From positions 1 to 33,676 of the forward strand of contig DUOI01000137.1 of the NCBI GenBank assembly GCA_012838915.1: a stretch of DNA of 33,676 nt, given 5' to 3'. The notes under the pieces are model-generated. The model did no database searches. It saw only the letters and a list, made by a program, of their open reading frames with translations, and had not been told where the DNA came from. Both the position numbers and the translations under genes were made by a program. Positions 6,262 to 15,772 of this stretch are shown piece after piece. Each line of letters starts with the position of its first letter. Positions within the stretch are counted from its first letter, which is position 1. The DNA comes from Clostridiales bacterium. GTDB lineage: Bacteria > Bacillota > Clostridia > Caldicoprobacterales > DTU083.

Positions 6262-8658
6262 TTGCTTCATAAGGATGCCATGCTGCCGCTTAATGGATGG
6301 CTGAATCGGAGTAAAACCAAAAGAAAGGCATCTCATTTCCCTACTGGCTTTTTTATCCGTGAGGTATTAACGGTATTGGCTTGTTTTATGATTGGACGAG
6401 CTGTGTTGTTCAATCAGATTGCTCCATTTGGCATGGCCTTATATGCCATTCTTCTGTCTAAACGGAAAGGGGGGCTCAGTGCTTTTCTGGCTGTTTCAGC
6501 CGGGCTGCTCAGTTTTCATTTCGGGCTGCAGGCTGTTCGATCAATTATAGCCATGCTGCTATTTTGTATCGTTTGGGCCTGTATAGGCAAAAAAGCCGGC
6601 AGGTGGTCTGTTTTTCGAACTGCAATTACCGTGATGCTCTGTTTACTGTCAGTATATATGGTATTCTCTCTTATGAACGGGTTTTTGTTGTATGAAGTGT
6701 TAATAGGTTTGTTTGAAAGCATCGTTGGTTTTGTGATGGTTTATATCTTTTACCGCACTGCTGATGTACTTTGGGATTCAAAGCGAAGGAAAGTACTTTC
6801 CGGCGAAGAGATGATTTGTCTCAGCATTTTTCTCTCCCTTTTGATTATCGGATTTTGGGATATAGCCGTGTTTAATTTTTCCTTGCAGAATATTTTAGCT
6901 GTATTTCTGATTTTATTGTTTGCATATATGGGCGGAGCAGGGACCGGGGCAGCCATCGGCATTACAACAGGGTTCATGTTGTCCCTGTCTTCCACACCGG
7001 ATCCTGTTTTAATGGGAAACCTGGCAATTTGTGGCTTGCTGGCAGGCACTTTCAAAGAATTGGGCCGCCCGGGTTCAAGCATTGCTTTCTTTTTAACCAA
7101 TGTTCTTATGACTTATTATATTAATCGTTCCACTTACATTATTTTGCCCTTTGGAGAGATTGCAGGAGCTGTTTTTCTGCTTATGATACTGCCCCGGAAA
7201 ACCATCCAATTCCTGAAACGGTTTTTGAGTTCCGGTTTAATGCGTGCAGACGATCAAGAGGCTTATGGTAAGCGGGTGCAGGAACTGACAGTGGGCAGGC
7301 TTAATGAGTTCGCCCGGGTGTTTCGTCATTTGTCAAAGGTTTTTGGGAGAATTTCAGAACGCAGCACCTCCGACGGACAGGAGGAATTGTCAAAACTGAT
7401 TGATAAGGTGGTCTGCCATACCTGTAAAGGCTGTCCCCTGTACCGCAGCTGCTGGGAGCGCGGTTTTTTCCGCAGCTACAACAATATGTTTGAATTGATG
7501 TCTGTTTGTGAAGAAAAAGGGTATATTGAAGAAAAGGATGTTTCACAGGGTATGAAAAGGTTCTGCCTGCAGATAAATAATCTGGTGGAAAATATAAATG
7601 TGCTTTATCATACTTATTGCACCAATCTGAAATGGCAGCAAAAGCTGGGGGACTGCAGGCAGCTAGTGGCAGAGCAGCTGGAGGGGGTCAGCCATGTGGT
7701 TACAGAGCTTGCTGCAGAGCTGGACATGGATGTACGGTTCAGGTCCGGGATGGAGGATGCCATCCGGTTGGAACTGGATAAGAACGGAATTTCTGTTACA
7801 GAAGTATTGGTATTGGAAAAGCCCGGCGGTAAGACGGAAGTTAATATTCATAAGCCGGCTTGCGGCGGAAACCGGGAATGCCTGAAAAAGGTTGAAGCAA
7901 TAGTCAGCCAGGTGCTGGGAAAAGCCATGAGCCGCCGGCACAGGGATTGTACCCGGGCAGGCAAATCGGATTGCACCCTGCATTTATCTGAGACCCGTAA
8001 ATATGAGATAATTACAGGTGTAGCAAGACAACCCCGGCATGACAGCAGCACCTGCGGTGACAGTTACTCCTTTACCTCTGTCAAGGACGGCAAGTACATG
8101 CTGGCCTTAAGCGACGGGATGGGATCCGGCGCCCGTGCAGCTGAAGAAAGCAGTGCTGTTATTTCCCTTATGGAGAATTTCATGGAAGCCGGTTTTAATC
8201 AAAATATTACCATTAAGACTATTAATTCTATCCTCATGCTCCGTTCCAGGGAGGAGATGTTTGCTACGGCAGACCTTTGTGTTATGGACCTGGTAGAGGG
8301 GCAGGCACAGTTTATCAAAATAGGAGGAGTGCCCAGTTATATCCGCAGGAAAGGCCGGGTAGAGATCATTCGGCAGCCTGCTCTTCCTATAGGTATCCTG
8401 GAGGAGGTCCAGTTGGAGAGTATTTCATCACCTATCCAGGATGAGGACATGATTGTAATGGTGACCGACGGTATTTTAGATGCATTTACCGCGGTGGGGG
8501 ACGGGGAGCAGGCATTGGCAGACTTTATTGCTACCCTGGATACTGTCAATCCACAGGAGCTGTCTGATTCCATTATGCAGGAAGCATTGTTTCATTCGGA
8601 TGAGGAGGCAAAGGATGACATGACAGTGATGACCGGCCGGGTATGGAGTCCTTACTGA
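6262..8658 (+). CDS. spoIIE: Stage II sporulation protein E, membrane PP2C phosphatase
   Basis: The N-terminal part (to about residue 330) is very hydrophobic with around ten membrane segments. A central regulatory region carries a Cys cluster (CHTCKGCPLYRSCW). The C-terminal 200 residues are a PP2C phosphatase domain with DGMGSG (near 617), VMVTDGILDAF and a terminal DDMTVMTGRVW; these Asp residues bind metal. SpoIIE localises to the polar septum and dephosphorylates SpoIIAA, which activates sigma-F in the forespore. The frame is open from TTG 6241, which has no ribosome binding site. TTG 6262, eight bases after GGGTGGTG, or ATG 6280, after AAGG, are better starts; 6262 is chosen with low certainty. 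The place after tRNA genes and before tilS matches Bacillus. Confidence 0.95.
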   Translation: MLHKDAMLPLNGWLNRSKTKRKASHFPTGFFIREVLTVLACFMIGRAVLFNQIAPFGMALYAILLSKRKGGLSAFLAVSAGLLSFHFGLQAVRSIIAMLLFCIVWACIGKKAGRWSVFRTAITVMLCLLSVYMVFSLMNGFLLYEVLIGLFESIVGFVMVYIFYRTADVLWDSKRRKVLSGEEMICLSIFLSLLIIGFWDIAVFNFSLQNILAVFLILLFAYMGGAGTGAAIGITTGFMLSLSSTPDPVLMGNLAICGLLAGTFKELGRPGSSIAFFLTNVLMTYYINRSTYIILPFGEIAGAVFLLMILPRKTIQFLKRFLSSGLMRADDQEAYGKRVQELTVGRLNEFARVFRHLSKVFGRISERSTSDGQEELSKLIDKVVCHTCKGCPLYRSCWERGFFRSYNNMFELMSVCEEKGYIEEKDVSQGMKRFCLQINNLVENINVLYHTYCTNLKWQQKLGDCRQLVAEQLEGVSHVVTELAAELDMDVRFRSGMEDAIRLELDKNGISVTEVLVLEKPGGKTEVNIHKPACGGNRECLKKVEAIVSQVLGKAMSRRHRDCTRAGKSDCTLHLSETRKYEIITGVARQPRHDSSTCGDSYSFTSVKDGKYMLALSDGMGSGARAAEESSAVISLMENFMEAGFNQNITIKTINSILMLRSREEMFATADLCVMDLVEGQAQFIKIGGVPSYIRRKGRVEIIRQPALPIGILEEVQLESISSPIQDEDMIVMVTDGILDAFTAVGDGEQALADFIATLDTVNPQELSDSIMQEALFHSDEEAKDDMTVMTGRVWSPY

Positions 8659-8731
8659 TCTCTTTCCCCTTCCTTATTCATTGGCAATCTGACTTTATGC
8701 AGTTAAAATTCACGACTGATATTACAAGGTG

Positions 8732-8770
8732 GCCTGTATCATGTAGAATTGATACAGGCTTTCCTATTTT
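8732..8770 (+). terminator. Terminator after spoIIE
   Basis: GCCTGTATCA (8732-8741) and TGATACAGGC (8750-8759) form a perfect 10-bp stem, followed by TTTCCTATTTT. Confidence 0.88.
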
Positions 8771-8779
8771 CATAATTCC

Positions 8780-8808
8780 TTGAAATGTAATGGAAAAAAG
8801 GCTACAAT
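8780..8808 (+). promoter_or_regulatory. Sigma-A promoter for tilS-hpt
   Basis: TTGAAA (8780-8785), 17 bases, TACAAT (8803-8808). The transcript would start near 8815, giving tilS a leader of about 55 nt. Confidence 0.72.
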
Positions 8809-8870
8809 AATACTATTCTTTCCTTTTGCAAGATATAAGGTTGACTGCACAGGAAACCGGGTGAGTGCAA

Positions 8871-10286
8871 ATGTTAAAAAAGGTAAGGCATTTTATAGAG
8901 CATTATAACATGGTTGAACCGGGGGATAAGGTGGTTCTGGGCTTTTCCGGCGGGGCGGATTCCGTTGCACTGCTCCACATTTTGAAGGAACTGCAGCAAA
9001 CTCTCCAATTTCAGTTGTATGCAGCTCATATCAACCACGGACTGCGGGGACAGGCTGCCCGGGAGGATGCAGAATTCGCGGAGGATTTGTGCAAAAAATG
9101 TGGTATTCCCTTCTTTCTTAAAGAAGTGGATGTTCGTTCCCTGGCCAAAGAATTGAACCAAACTGAAGAGGAAGCAGGCAGAGTTGTTCGCTACGGCTTT
9201 TTTTTCGAAGTAATGGATAAAATTAAAGGTAACAGAATCGCCACTGCCCATCATAAGAACGATCAGGCGGAAACTATTTTGCACAATATCATCAGGGGAA
9301 CAGGAATGCAGGGTCTTACAGGTATAAAACCCATCAGGGACGGAGTTATCATACGTCCGTTATTGGATGTTTCCCGCCGGGAAATTGAGGATTACCTGCA
9401 ACAAAAACAGCTGCCCTATCGGGTGGATGCCAGTAATGCAAATTCTGCCTATACCCGGAATAGGATTCGAAATCAACTGCTGCCCGTTCTGATGCAAGGC
9501 TACAATCCGGATATCGTAGACAGCCTTTCCAGGATGGGAGATATTTTACGGGAAGAGGATGATTTTCTGGCCTTATATTGCAGCAGTCTGTTTAAGGAAA
9601 TAGCTTCATCCGCCCGGGAGCAGATTAGGTTGGACTTACAAAGGTTCAGGAATTATCATCCGGCACTTCAAAGGAGGCTGGTGCGCCTGGCTGTTGAAGA
9701 AGTCAGGGGCGATCTGGACGGTGTCAGCCATAGTCACGTGGAGGCGGTGATTCGGCTGGCAGCATGCTCCCCGACGGGTTCACGGACTATATTGCCTGCA
9801 GGCAGTTTAAATAAAAGGAAAGTTATTGTAGAGCTTGGTTATGATTCCCTGTTTTTTTACGGGAGAAGCAGGGAAACACCGGTTGCTGCCTTTGAAAAGG
9901 CCCTCCCTGTCCCGGGAAAGGTGATTCTGGAGGAACTGAATCTAAGTGTAACTTCTGTGTTATGGGATAAATCAAAAGGTTTTTCTTTCTCCTCCCGGTG
10001 TATATATATAGACAAGGACAAGTTGAAGGGCAGCCTGTCATTACGGCAGCGCAGGGACGGCGATCGTTTCAGGCCCCTGGGAATGGAAGGCAGCAAAAAG
10101 CTGAAAGACTATTTTATAGATAAGAAAATCCCCCGGGAGAAGCGATCCCGTATACCCCTGCTGGTAGATAAAGAAAATATTATTTGGGTAGTAGGTTATC
10201 AGTTGAATCACGATTACCGAATCACCGACTCAACCAAAAATATTATTAAGATTAGCGTACAAGAACACAAAAACGATGGAGGTTGA
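8871..10286 (+). CDS. tilS: tRNA(Ile)-lysidine synthase
   Basis: The 471-residue protein has the PP-loop ATP-binding motif SGGADS at 26-31, the HINHGLRG and ATAHHKNDQAET motifs of TilS, and the C-terminal TilS domain (RRDGDRFRPLGMEGSKKLKDYFIDKKIPR). It converts C34 of tRNA-Ile(CAU) to lysidine so that it reads AUA and is charged with Ile; the gene is normally essential. ATG 8871 follows GGGTGAG at six bases and is preferred over GTG 8865. It ends four bases before hpt, whose ribosome binding site (GGAGG) lies inside the end of tilS, so the two are co-transcribed. Confidence 0.95.
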   Translation: MLKKVRHFIEHYNMVEPGDKVVLGFSGGADSVALLHILKELQQTLQFQLYAAHINHGLRGQAAREDAEFAEDLCKKCGIPFFLKEVDVRSLAKELNQTEEEAGRVVRYGFFFEVMDKIKGNRIATAHHKNDQAETILHNIIRGTGMQGLTGIKPIRDGVIIRPLLDVSRREIEDYLQQKQLPYRVDASNANSAYTRNRIRNQLLPVLMQGYNPDIVDSLSRMGDILREEDDFLALYCSSLFKEIASSAREQIRLDLQRFRNYHPALQRRLVRLAVEEVRGDLDGVSHSHVEAVIRLAACSPTGSRTILPAGSLNKRKVIVELGYDSLFFYGRSRETPVAAFEKALPVPGKVILEELNLSVTSVLWDKSKGFSFSSRCIYIDKDKLKGSLSLRQRRDGDRFRPLGMEGSKKLKDYFIDKKIPREKRSRIPLLVDKENIIWVVGYQLNHDYRITDSTKNIIKISVQEHKNDGG

Positions 10287-10289
10287 AGC

Positions 10290-10829
10290 ATGTTAGATAA
10301 AGTAGAAAAAATACTGATTGATGAAGAAAAGCTGAGAAATCGGATTCGGGAGATGGGAAGGCAGATTACAGAGGATTATCGTGGTAAGGATTTGATTGTT
10401 ATTTGTATCCTGAAAGGAGCCATCCTGTTCACATCCGATCTGGTGAAGGAAATTAAACTGCCGCTGTCCATTGATTTTATGGCGGTTTCCAGTTACGGCA
10501 CCTCCACTAAATCTTCCGGTGTGGTCCGTATTCTGAAGGACCTGGATGAGGAAATTGAAGGCAGGCATGTTCTCATTGTAGAGGACATCGTCGATAGCGG
10601 GTTAACCTTAAATTACTTGACGGAAAACCTGCTGTCCAGAAAACCTGCATCGCTGAAAATATGCTGTTGTCTTGATAAACCTGAAAGAAGGATGGCTCCG
10701 GTTAAGGTCAACTATGTCGGTTTCAATATTCCGGATGAATTTGTGATTGGCTATGGATTGGATTACGCGGAAAAATACAGAAACCTTCCCTTTATCGGTG
10801 TATTATCCAAGGATGCCTATCAGGAGTAG
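10290..10829 (+). CDS. hpt: Hypoxanthine phosphoribosyltransferase
   Basis: The 179-residue protein has the phosphoribosyltransferase signature VLIVEDIVDSGLTL (PRPP-binding loop) near residues 94-107, ILKGAILFTSDL near the N-terminus, and DEFVIGYGLDYAEKYRNLPFIGVL at the C-terminus, which is typical of HprT/Hpt. It salvages hypoxanthine and guanine to IMP and GMP with PRPP in the cytoplasm. It lies directly after tilS and before ftsH, as in most Firmicutes. GATGGAGG precedes the ATG. Confidence 0.96.
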   Translation: MLDKVEKILIDEEKLRNRIREMGRQITEDYRGKDLIVICILKGAILFTSDLVKEIKLPLSIDFMAVSSYGTSTKSSGVVRILKDLDEEIEGRHVLIVEDIVDSGLTLNYLTENLLSRKPASLKICCCLDKPERRMAPVKVNYVGFNIPDEFVIGYGLDYAEKYRNLPFIGVLSKDAYQE

Positions 10830-10874
10830 ATAACATCTTCCAGCATGCCAGGCCGATTTTTTCCGTGTCTTCAA

Positions 10875-10903
10875 TTGCTTTTACAGGGCAGGTGTGATAA
10901 AAT
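10875..10903 (+). promoter_or_regulatory. Sigma-A promoter for ftsH
   Basis: TTGCTT (10875-10880), 17 bases, TAAAAT (10898-10903) with TGA before it as an extended -10. It lies in the 112-base gap between hpt and ftsH. Confidence 0.55.
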
Positions 10904-10941
10904 AAAAAAATGTGATATAAATCAATAAAGGAGGGCTGGGA

Positions 10942-12804
10942 TTGAGGAGATTTTTAAGAGGCCCGGGCTTTTATTTAATTCTTTTAATCGTGATCATTCT
11001 CGTTGTAGCCATGTCCGATATCGGAGGCGTGGATGAACGATTGCCATATCCTAAACTTTTACAGGAAATTCGTGAGGGTAACATTACCCATTTAATGAGC
11101 ACCGATCGGGTGATTGTCGGTCTGAGAAAGGGTTCTTCCATTCCGGTGGAAAGCTTTCCCCAAAAATATGATTTTGAATCCTATGCACCCCATAGCACCA
11201 TATTTGAAAGAGATGTAAGAATCATTGAGGCGGAACGTCTGGGAGTGAACCCGGAGGATATTACTTCGGACCAATTCCGTTTTGAGTGGGACCCGCAGCC
11301 AATACCCGAAACACCATGGTGGGTAAGTATGCTTCCTTTTGTGTTTATGGTTATTGTATTTGCAATATTCTGGTTTATCTTCATGCAGCAAGCCCAGGGC
11401 GGCGGCAACAAGGTTATGTCCTTCGGGAAGAGCCGGGCCCGGCTCCATCAGGATGACAAAAACCGGGTTACCTTTGACAATGTGGCAGGTGCTGAGGAAG
11501 AAAAGGACGAGCTGAAGGAAATCGTAGAGTTTCTGAAAAACCCCAGAAAGTTTATCGATTTGGGTGCCAGGATACCCAAGGGAGTGCTGCTGGTAGGCCC
11601 GCCGGGAACAGGTAAGACCTTGCTGGCCAAGGCTGTAGCCGGAGAAGCCGATGTACCCTTTTTCAGCATCAGCGGCTCTGATTTTGTAGAAATGTTTGTA
11701 GGCGTAGGCGCTTCCCGGGTCCGTGATTTGTTCGATCAGGCCAAGAAGAGCTCCCCATGCATCGTTTTTATAGACGAGATCGACGCAGTAGGCCGTCACA
11801 GAGGTGCAGGCCTGGGCGGAGGCCATGACGAAAGGGAGCAGACTCTTAATCAACTGCTGGTTGAAATGGATGGTTTCGCAGTCAATGAAGGTATTATTAT
11901 TTTGGCAGCTACCAACAGGCCTGATATTCTGGATCCCGCATTGCTCAGACCGGGCAGATTTGACCGGCGGGTGGTAGTAGGGGTTCCCGATGTGAAAGGC
12001 CGTGAGGAGATCATCAAGGTTCACTCAAGGGGTAAGCCACTAAGCAAGGATGTTGATTTGAAGGTACTGGCAAAACGCACACCGGGTTTTACCGGCGCGG
12101 ATATTGAAAATATGATGAATGAGGCAGCTATTCTGGCGGCCCGAAGGGATATCAAGGAAATCAGCATGGCGGAAATAGAAGAAGCCATTACGCGGGTCCT
12201 GGCAGGTCCGGAGAAAAAAAGCCGGATTATTACCGACAAGGACAAGAGGCTGGTTGCCTACCATGAGGCCGGGCACGCCGTGGTAGCAAAAATGCTGCCC
12301 AATGCAGATCCAGTCCACCAGGTATCCATTATACCCAGGGGACAGGCCGGCGGTTATACCCTAACATTGCCTAAAGAGGACAAAAACTATATTTCCCGCA
12401 GCGAATTGGAAGATGAAATTACAATGCTGCTGGGCGGCCGGGTAGCGGAACATCTGGTGCTGCAGGACATCAGTACAGGCGCATCCAATGATTTGCAAAG
12501 AGCCAGCCAGATAGCCCGAAAGATGGTTACCGAATACGGCATGAGTGATGATTTGGGTCCCATCACCTACAGAAGTCAGGAAGAGATTTTCCTCGGCAGG
12601 GATTACAGCCAGACACGCAGCTACAGCGAAGAAGTTGCTTCTCTCATAGATGCTGAAATAAAGAGAATTGTACAGGACGCATATAACAAAGCGGAGACAT
12701 TGCTGAAGGAGAACATGAATCGTCTGCACAAGGTAGCAGAAGCTCTGCTGGAGAAGGAAAAGCTGGAGTCCGACGAATTCGAAGCTATATTTGCAGCTAA
12801 TTAA
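10942..12804 (+). CDS. ftsH: ATP-dependent zinc metalloprotease FtsH
   Basis: The 620-residue protein starts at TTG 10942, with AAGGAGGG eight bases upstream. It has two membrane helices ([15 protein letters not shown] near 11 and [21 protein letters not shown] near 128) around an extracytoplasmic domain. The AAA module has Walker A GPPGTGKT (about 219), Walker B IVFIDEID and second-region-of-homology [21 protein letters not shown]. The zinc site is HEAGH at 441-445, with a third ligand in SNDLQRA. It degrades misfolded membrane and regulatory proteins as a hexamer. Length and motifs are complete. In Bacillus ftsH also follows hprT; here recX, not coaX, comes next. Confidence 0.97.
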   Translation: MRRFLRGPGFYLILLIVIILVVAMSDIGGVDERLPYPKLLQEIREGNITHLMSTDRVIVGLRKGSSIPVESFPQKYDFESYAPHSTIFERDVRIIEAERLGVNPEDITSDQFRFEWDPQPIPETPWWVSMLPFVFMVIVFAIFWFIFMQQAQGGGNKVMSFGKSRARLHQDDKNRVTFDNVAGAEEEKDELKEIVEFLKNPRKFIDLGARIPKGVLLVGPPGTGKTLLAKAVAGEADVPFFSISGSDFVEMFVGVGASRVRDLFDQAKKSSPCIVFIDEIDAVGRHRGAGLGGGHDEREQTLNQLLVEMDGFAVNEGIIILAATNRPDILDPALLRPGRFDRRVVVGVPDVKGREEIIKVHSRGKPLSKDVDLKVLAKRTPGFTGADIENMMNEAAILAARRDIKEISMAEIEEAITRVLAGPEKKSRIITDKDKRLVAYHEAGHAVVAKMLPNADPVHQVSIIPRGQAGGYTLTLPKEDKNYISRSELEDEITMLLGGRVAEHLVLQDISTGASNDLQRASQIARKMVTEYGMSDDLGPITYRSQEEIFLGRDYSQTRSYSEEVASLIDAEIKRIVQDAYNKAETLLKENMNRLHKVAEALLEKEKLESDEFEAIFAAN

Positions 12805-12811
12805 TAAATTT

Positions 12812-12845
12812 AAGGATGGTACTTTTAAGTGCCGTCCTTTCTTTA
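12812..12845 (+). terminator. Terminator after ftsH
   Basis: AAGGATGGTACTT (12812-12824) pairs with AAGTGCCGTCCTT (12827-12839) using two G-U pairs, followed by TTCTTT. Confidence 0.8.
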
Positions 12846-12885
12846 TCCGACAGTTAAGCAACCGGACAAAGAAAGGGATGATCTG

Positions 12886-13551
12886 ATGAGTATCATTCTG
12901 GCTATTGAGCCTCAGCCCCGAAAGAAGGATCAATACATCCTGACATTGGATGACGGCAGATGCTTTTCGGTAAATAAAGAAATCATCGTGAAATACCGCC
13001 TGCAATCCGGAACGGAGATAAATGAGGAGCAGCTGCGCAGCCGGATATGGGAAGCGAATGTAAAGACAGCCAGCGATTTGGCACTCAATTACCTGACATA
13101 TCGCAGCCGTACCAAGAAACAATTATATGATTATTTAAAAAGAAAGGGCTTTGAAGAGTCGGAGTTAGAAGAAGTAATCCGGAGAATGGAGGAATATCGA
13201 TTCCTGGATGACGGGGAATTTGCCCGGCGCTGGGTGCAGAGTAAGAAAACAGGCAAGCCTACCGGGCGGAGAAAAATTGCCTATGAGCTGAAAAGCAAGG
13301 GAATTGCACAGGATGTACTGGAATCGGCTCTGGATACTCTGACGGTGGAGGAAGAGCAGCAGCAAGCCTGTAAACTGGCAGAAAAGGCCGCATTAAAATA
13401 CAGGCATCTGCCATACCGGCAACGAATGGCTAAAATCAGTCAGGCATTGCTGCGAAGGGGCTTTGATTGGGAAATCATCAGCTGTGCGCTGAGATATATA
13501 TCGGATGAAGAAAATGAAGCAGAGTCACCCGACTTATGGCTTGATTCATAA
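12886..13551 (+). CDS. recX: RecX family regulator
   Basis: The 221-residue protein has the three-helix repeats of RecX: SDLALNYLTYRSRTKKQLYDYLKRKGF, RFLDDGEFARRWVQSK, and RGFDWEIISCALRYI at the C-terminus. RecX binds RecA filaments and modulates strand exchange. The frame is open from GTG 12829, but that lies in the ftsH terminator. ATG 12886 follows AAAGGG and gives an N-terminus like other RecX proteins. recX is not usually found between ftsH and ctsR in Bacillus, so its place here is lineage-specific. Confidence 0.9.
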   Translation: MSIILAIEPQPRKKDQYILTLDDGRCFSVNKEIIVKYRLQSGTEINEEQLRSRIWEANVKTASDLALNYLTYRSRTKKQLYDYLKRKGFEESELEEVIRRMEEYRFLDDGEFARRWVQSKKTGKPTGRRKIAYELKSKGIAQDVLESALDTLTVEEEQQQACKLAEKAALKYRHLPYRQRMAKISQALLRRGFDWEIISCALRYISDEENEAESPDLWLDS

Positions 13552-13563
13552 CAGGATTTGGAG

Positions 13564-13591
13564 AAAAAAGGCATTATTAATGCCTTTTTTT
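13564..13591 (+). terminator. Terminator after recX
   Basis: AAAAAAGGCATTA and TAATGCCTTTTTT form a perfect stem ending in a run of seven T. With A-runs on the left arm it could work in both directions. Confidence 0.92.
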
Positions 13592-13603
13592 GTGAGAAAC
13601 TAT

Positions 13604-13631
13604 TTGCAAATTACTGATTTTAGGTTATAAT
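13604..13631 (+). promoter_or_regulatory. Sigma-A promoter of the ctsR operon
   Basis: TTGCAA (13604-13609), 16 bases, TATAAT (13626-13631). It is followed at once by a CtsR box. Confidence 0.78.
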
Positions 13632-13639
13632 TATATTAA

Positions 13640-13656
13640 GGTCAAAGAAGGTCAAA
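13640..13656 (+). promoter_or_regulatory. CtsR operator
   Basis: GGTCAAAGAAGGTCAAA is a full match to the CtsR heptad repeat (RGTCAAA, NAN, RGTCAAA). It covers the predicted transcription start, so bound CtsR would block the ctsR-mcsA-mcsB-clpC operon until heat or protein stress. Confidence 0.92.
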
Positions 13657-13676
13657 AATGAACAGGGTGTGATAAC

Positions 13677-14150
13677 TTGGCAAGGTTAAGCGATGTCATT
13701 GAAGAATTTATCAAAACTCTTCTCCGGGAAAGCGAGGGTCAATTGGAGCTCCAGCGTAATGAGCTGGCTGATTATTTTGAGTGCGCACCGTCCCAGATTA
13801 ATTATGTCCTGGCAACCAGATTTTCTCTTGATCAGGGATACTATATAGAGAGCAGACGAGGCGGCGGCGGATATATCAGAATCCTTCGCCTGGATGTAGA
13901 CAGAAACGATTACATGCATTACCTGCTGTCAGAGGGGATTGGGAATAGAATATCCGAGAATAATGCACTGCAGATTATTAAGAGAATGATGGATCAGGAG
14001 TATATTACACAAGAAACTGCTTATCTGATGAAGTCCGCTGTCACAGACAAGGCCATCGGCATACCTTCAAGCCTGAGAGACAATATCAGGGCAAGCATTT
14101 TAAGGTCCATGATCACAGCGGTGATGGCATGGGACAGCAGGAAAACGTGA
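13677..14150 (+). CDS. ctsR: Transcriptional repressor CtsR
   Basis: The 157-residue protein is close to B. subtilis CtsR: SDVIEEFIK at the N-terminus, RNELADYFECAPSQINYVLATRF (helix-turn-helix), then the winged RRGGGGYIRI, whose Arg/Gly loop is the tip recognised by McsB and the temperature sensor. CtsR represses clp and mcs genes. The start is TTG 13677, which gives a family-like N-terminus (MARLSDVIEE), with AGGGTG upstream. It is the first gene of the operon and sits behind its own operator, so it controls itself. Confidence 0.96.
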   Translation: MARLSDVIEEFIKTLLRESEGQLELQRNELADYFECAPSQINYVLATRFSLDQGYYIESRRGGGGYIRILRLDVDRNDYMHYLLSEGIGNRISENNALQIIKRMMDQEYITQETAYLMKSAVTDKAIGIPSSLRDNIRASILRSMITAVMAWDSRKT

Positions 14151-14195
14151 TAAAAGCGCGGATTACGGGTATCTATTACTGGGAGGTATAAAACA

Positions 14196-14726
14196 ATGAT
14201 TTGCCAGGAATGTAAGCAAAGGCAGGCAACCGTACATTTTACGAAAATTATCAATAACCACAAGACCGAATTACATCTATGTGAAGAATGTGCCCAGCAG
14301 CGGGAAAACTTTATACAGATACCGTCCTTTTCCATCAACGACTTGCTTGCAGGTTTCATGGATCTGGGGCATGCCCAGCCGGCATTTGAGAAACCCGCTT
14401 CCACAAAATGCGCCGGATGCGGTATGGATTATTACCAATTCAAAAAGATCGGGCGTTTGGGCTGTCAGGAATGCTATAAATATTTTGGGAGCGAGCTGCA
14501 GCCGGTACTTCGCCGTATTCAGGGCAGCACCCAGCATACCGGGAAGGTGCCTGAACGAGCCGGCTCCGGCCTGCTTAAAAAGAAACAGATTGCCCAATGG
14601 AAGGCAGAGTTGAAAAGGGCAGTGGAGATGGAGGCCTTTGAGAGAGCAGCGGAGTTAAGGGACAAAATCAAGGCTTTGGAACAGCTTGAGAATCAGAGGA
14701 GGGGGAAGAAAAATGAGCTGGATTAA
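14196..14726 (+). CDS. mcsA: McsA, activator of the McsB arginine kinase
   Basis: The 176-residue protein has four CXXC pairs (CQEC at 3-6, CEEC, CAGC, CQEC) forming zinc-binding modules, and a C-terminal UVR motif (WKAELKRAVEMEAFERAAELRDKIKALE). McsA binds McsB and CtsR and activates protein arginine phosphorylation. GGGAGG stands before ATG 14196. Its last 14 bases overlap mcsB, which points to translational coupling. Confidence 0.95.
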   Translation: MICQECKQRQATVHFTKIINNHKTELHLCEECAQQRENFIQIPSFSINDLLAGFMDLGHAQPAFEKPASTKCAGCGMDYYQFKKIGRLGCQECYKYFGSELQPVLRRIQGSTQHTGKVPERAGSGLLKKKQIAQWKAELKRAVEMEAFERAAELRDKIKALEQLENQRRGKKNELD

Positions 14727-15762
14727 CGAAACCGGCCCCGGCCGGGACGTGGTACTGGCCAGCAGAATTCGTATAGCAAGGAATATTGCAGACATTCCCT
14801 TTCCTTCCGCCATGCAGGCACATCATGCTGCCGAGGTTGCCGAAAATGTAAGGAAAAGTTTAAACCATATAAGGGCGGAAACCGGATCTTCCTTTGCGTT
14901 TATGTACATTCGCGATGTACCTGTCGTAGAAAGGCAGATTCTGGTGGAGAAGCATCTGGCCAGCCAGGATCTGATGCAGAATCATGAAGTTTCCGCTCTC
15001 CTGCTGGATTCGGAAGAAAAAATTGTGGTCATGATAAATGAAGAAGATCATATCCGTGCGCAATGTATACTTCCGGGCTTTCAACTGAATCAGGCATGGG
15101 AGAAGCTGAATCATGTGGATAATATAATAGAAAAGAATATAGAGTATGCATTTCACGAGCAGCTTGGTTATTTAACCTGCTGCCCCACCAATGTGGGCAC
15201 CGGAATGCGCTCTTCCGTGATGATGCATTTACCTGCTTTAACCGCCAACAAGCAGATGAATGCCATTTTGCAGACAATATCCAAGGTAGGCCTTACTGCC
15301 CGGGGAATTTACGGAGAGGGCAGCGAAGCCCTTGGAAGCATTTATCAGATATCCAACCAAATCACCCTGGGGCCGTCGGAGGAGGAATTAATCAACAACC
15401 TAACCATCATCTGCCGGCAAATAGTTGAAAAGGAGCGGATTGCAAGAAAGGCATTGCATAAAACCAGCGGTATGCAGTTTGAAGATGCGCTGTGGAGAGC
15501 TTATGGCATATTGCAGAATGCCCGGGTATTGGAATTGAAGGAGTTTATGGCATTCATATCACAAATGCGCCTGGGTGTCGGCATGGGGCTGATTCCGGAT
15601 TTCAGCCTGGAGGATGTGGACACCCTGATGACAGCAGGCCAGCCTGCAGGAATCATGAAGAAAGTCGGCCGGGCACTGGATGACAGTGAAATCGACATTG
15701 CCAGGGCCGATATAATAAGAGATGCTTTGGATGAGATACTAAAATCAAAGAATAACCTTTAG
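14713..15762 (+). CDS. mcsB: Protein arginine kinase McsB
   Basis: The 349-residue phosphagen-kinase-like protein has [12 protein letters not shown] (phosphate-binding Arg residues) near residue 16, NEEDHIRAQ near 118 with the probable catalytic Glu, and [18 protein letters not shown] near 160 for nucleotide binding. McsB phosphorylates arginines on CtsR and on misfolded proteins, marking the latter for ClpC-ClpP. ATG 14713 follows GAGGAGGGGG and gives the family start MSW; the upstream in-frame start at 14686 lies inside mcsA. Four genes run ctsR-mcsA-mcsB-clpC without internal terminators. Confidence 0.96.
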   Translation: MSWINETGPGRDVVLASRIRIARNIADIPFPSAMQAHHAAEVAENVRKSLNHIRAETGSSFAFMYIRDVPVVERQILVEKHLASQDLMQNHEVSALLLDSEEKIVVMINEEDHIRAQCILPGFQLNQAWEKLNHVDNIIEKNIEYAFHEQLGYLTCCPTNVGTGMRSSVMMHLPALTANKQMNAILQTISKVGLTARGIYGEGSEALGSIYQISNQITLGPSEEELINNLTIICRQIVEKERIARKALHKTSGMQFEDALWRAYGILQNARVLELKEFMAFISQMRLGVGMGLIPDFSLEDVDTLMTAGQPAGIMKKVGRALDDSEIDIARADIIRDALDEILKSKNNL

Positions 15763-15772
15763 GAGGATGGAT

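Noticed and set aside
11092-12024. Reverse open frame of 310 codons
   Set aside because: Lies antisense within ftsH, whose product is full length with all motifs; the reverse protein has no recognisable domain.
12361-13122. Reverse open frame of 253 codons
   Set aside because: Antisense to ftsH and recX and crosses the ftsH terminator; no family resemblance.
13640-13656. GGTCAAA repeats as a possible small repeat element
   Set aside because: Fully explained as the CtsR operator.
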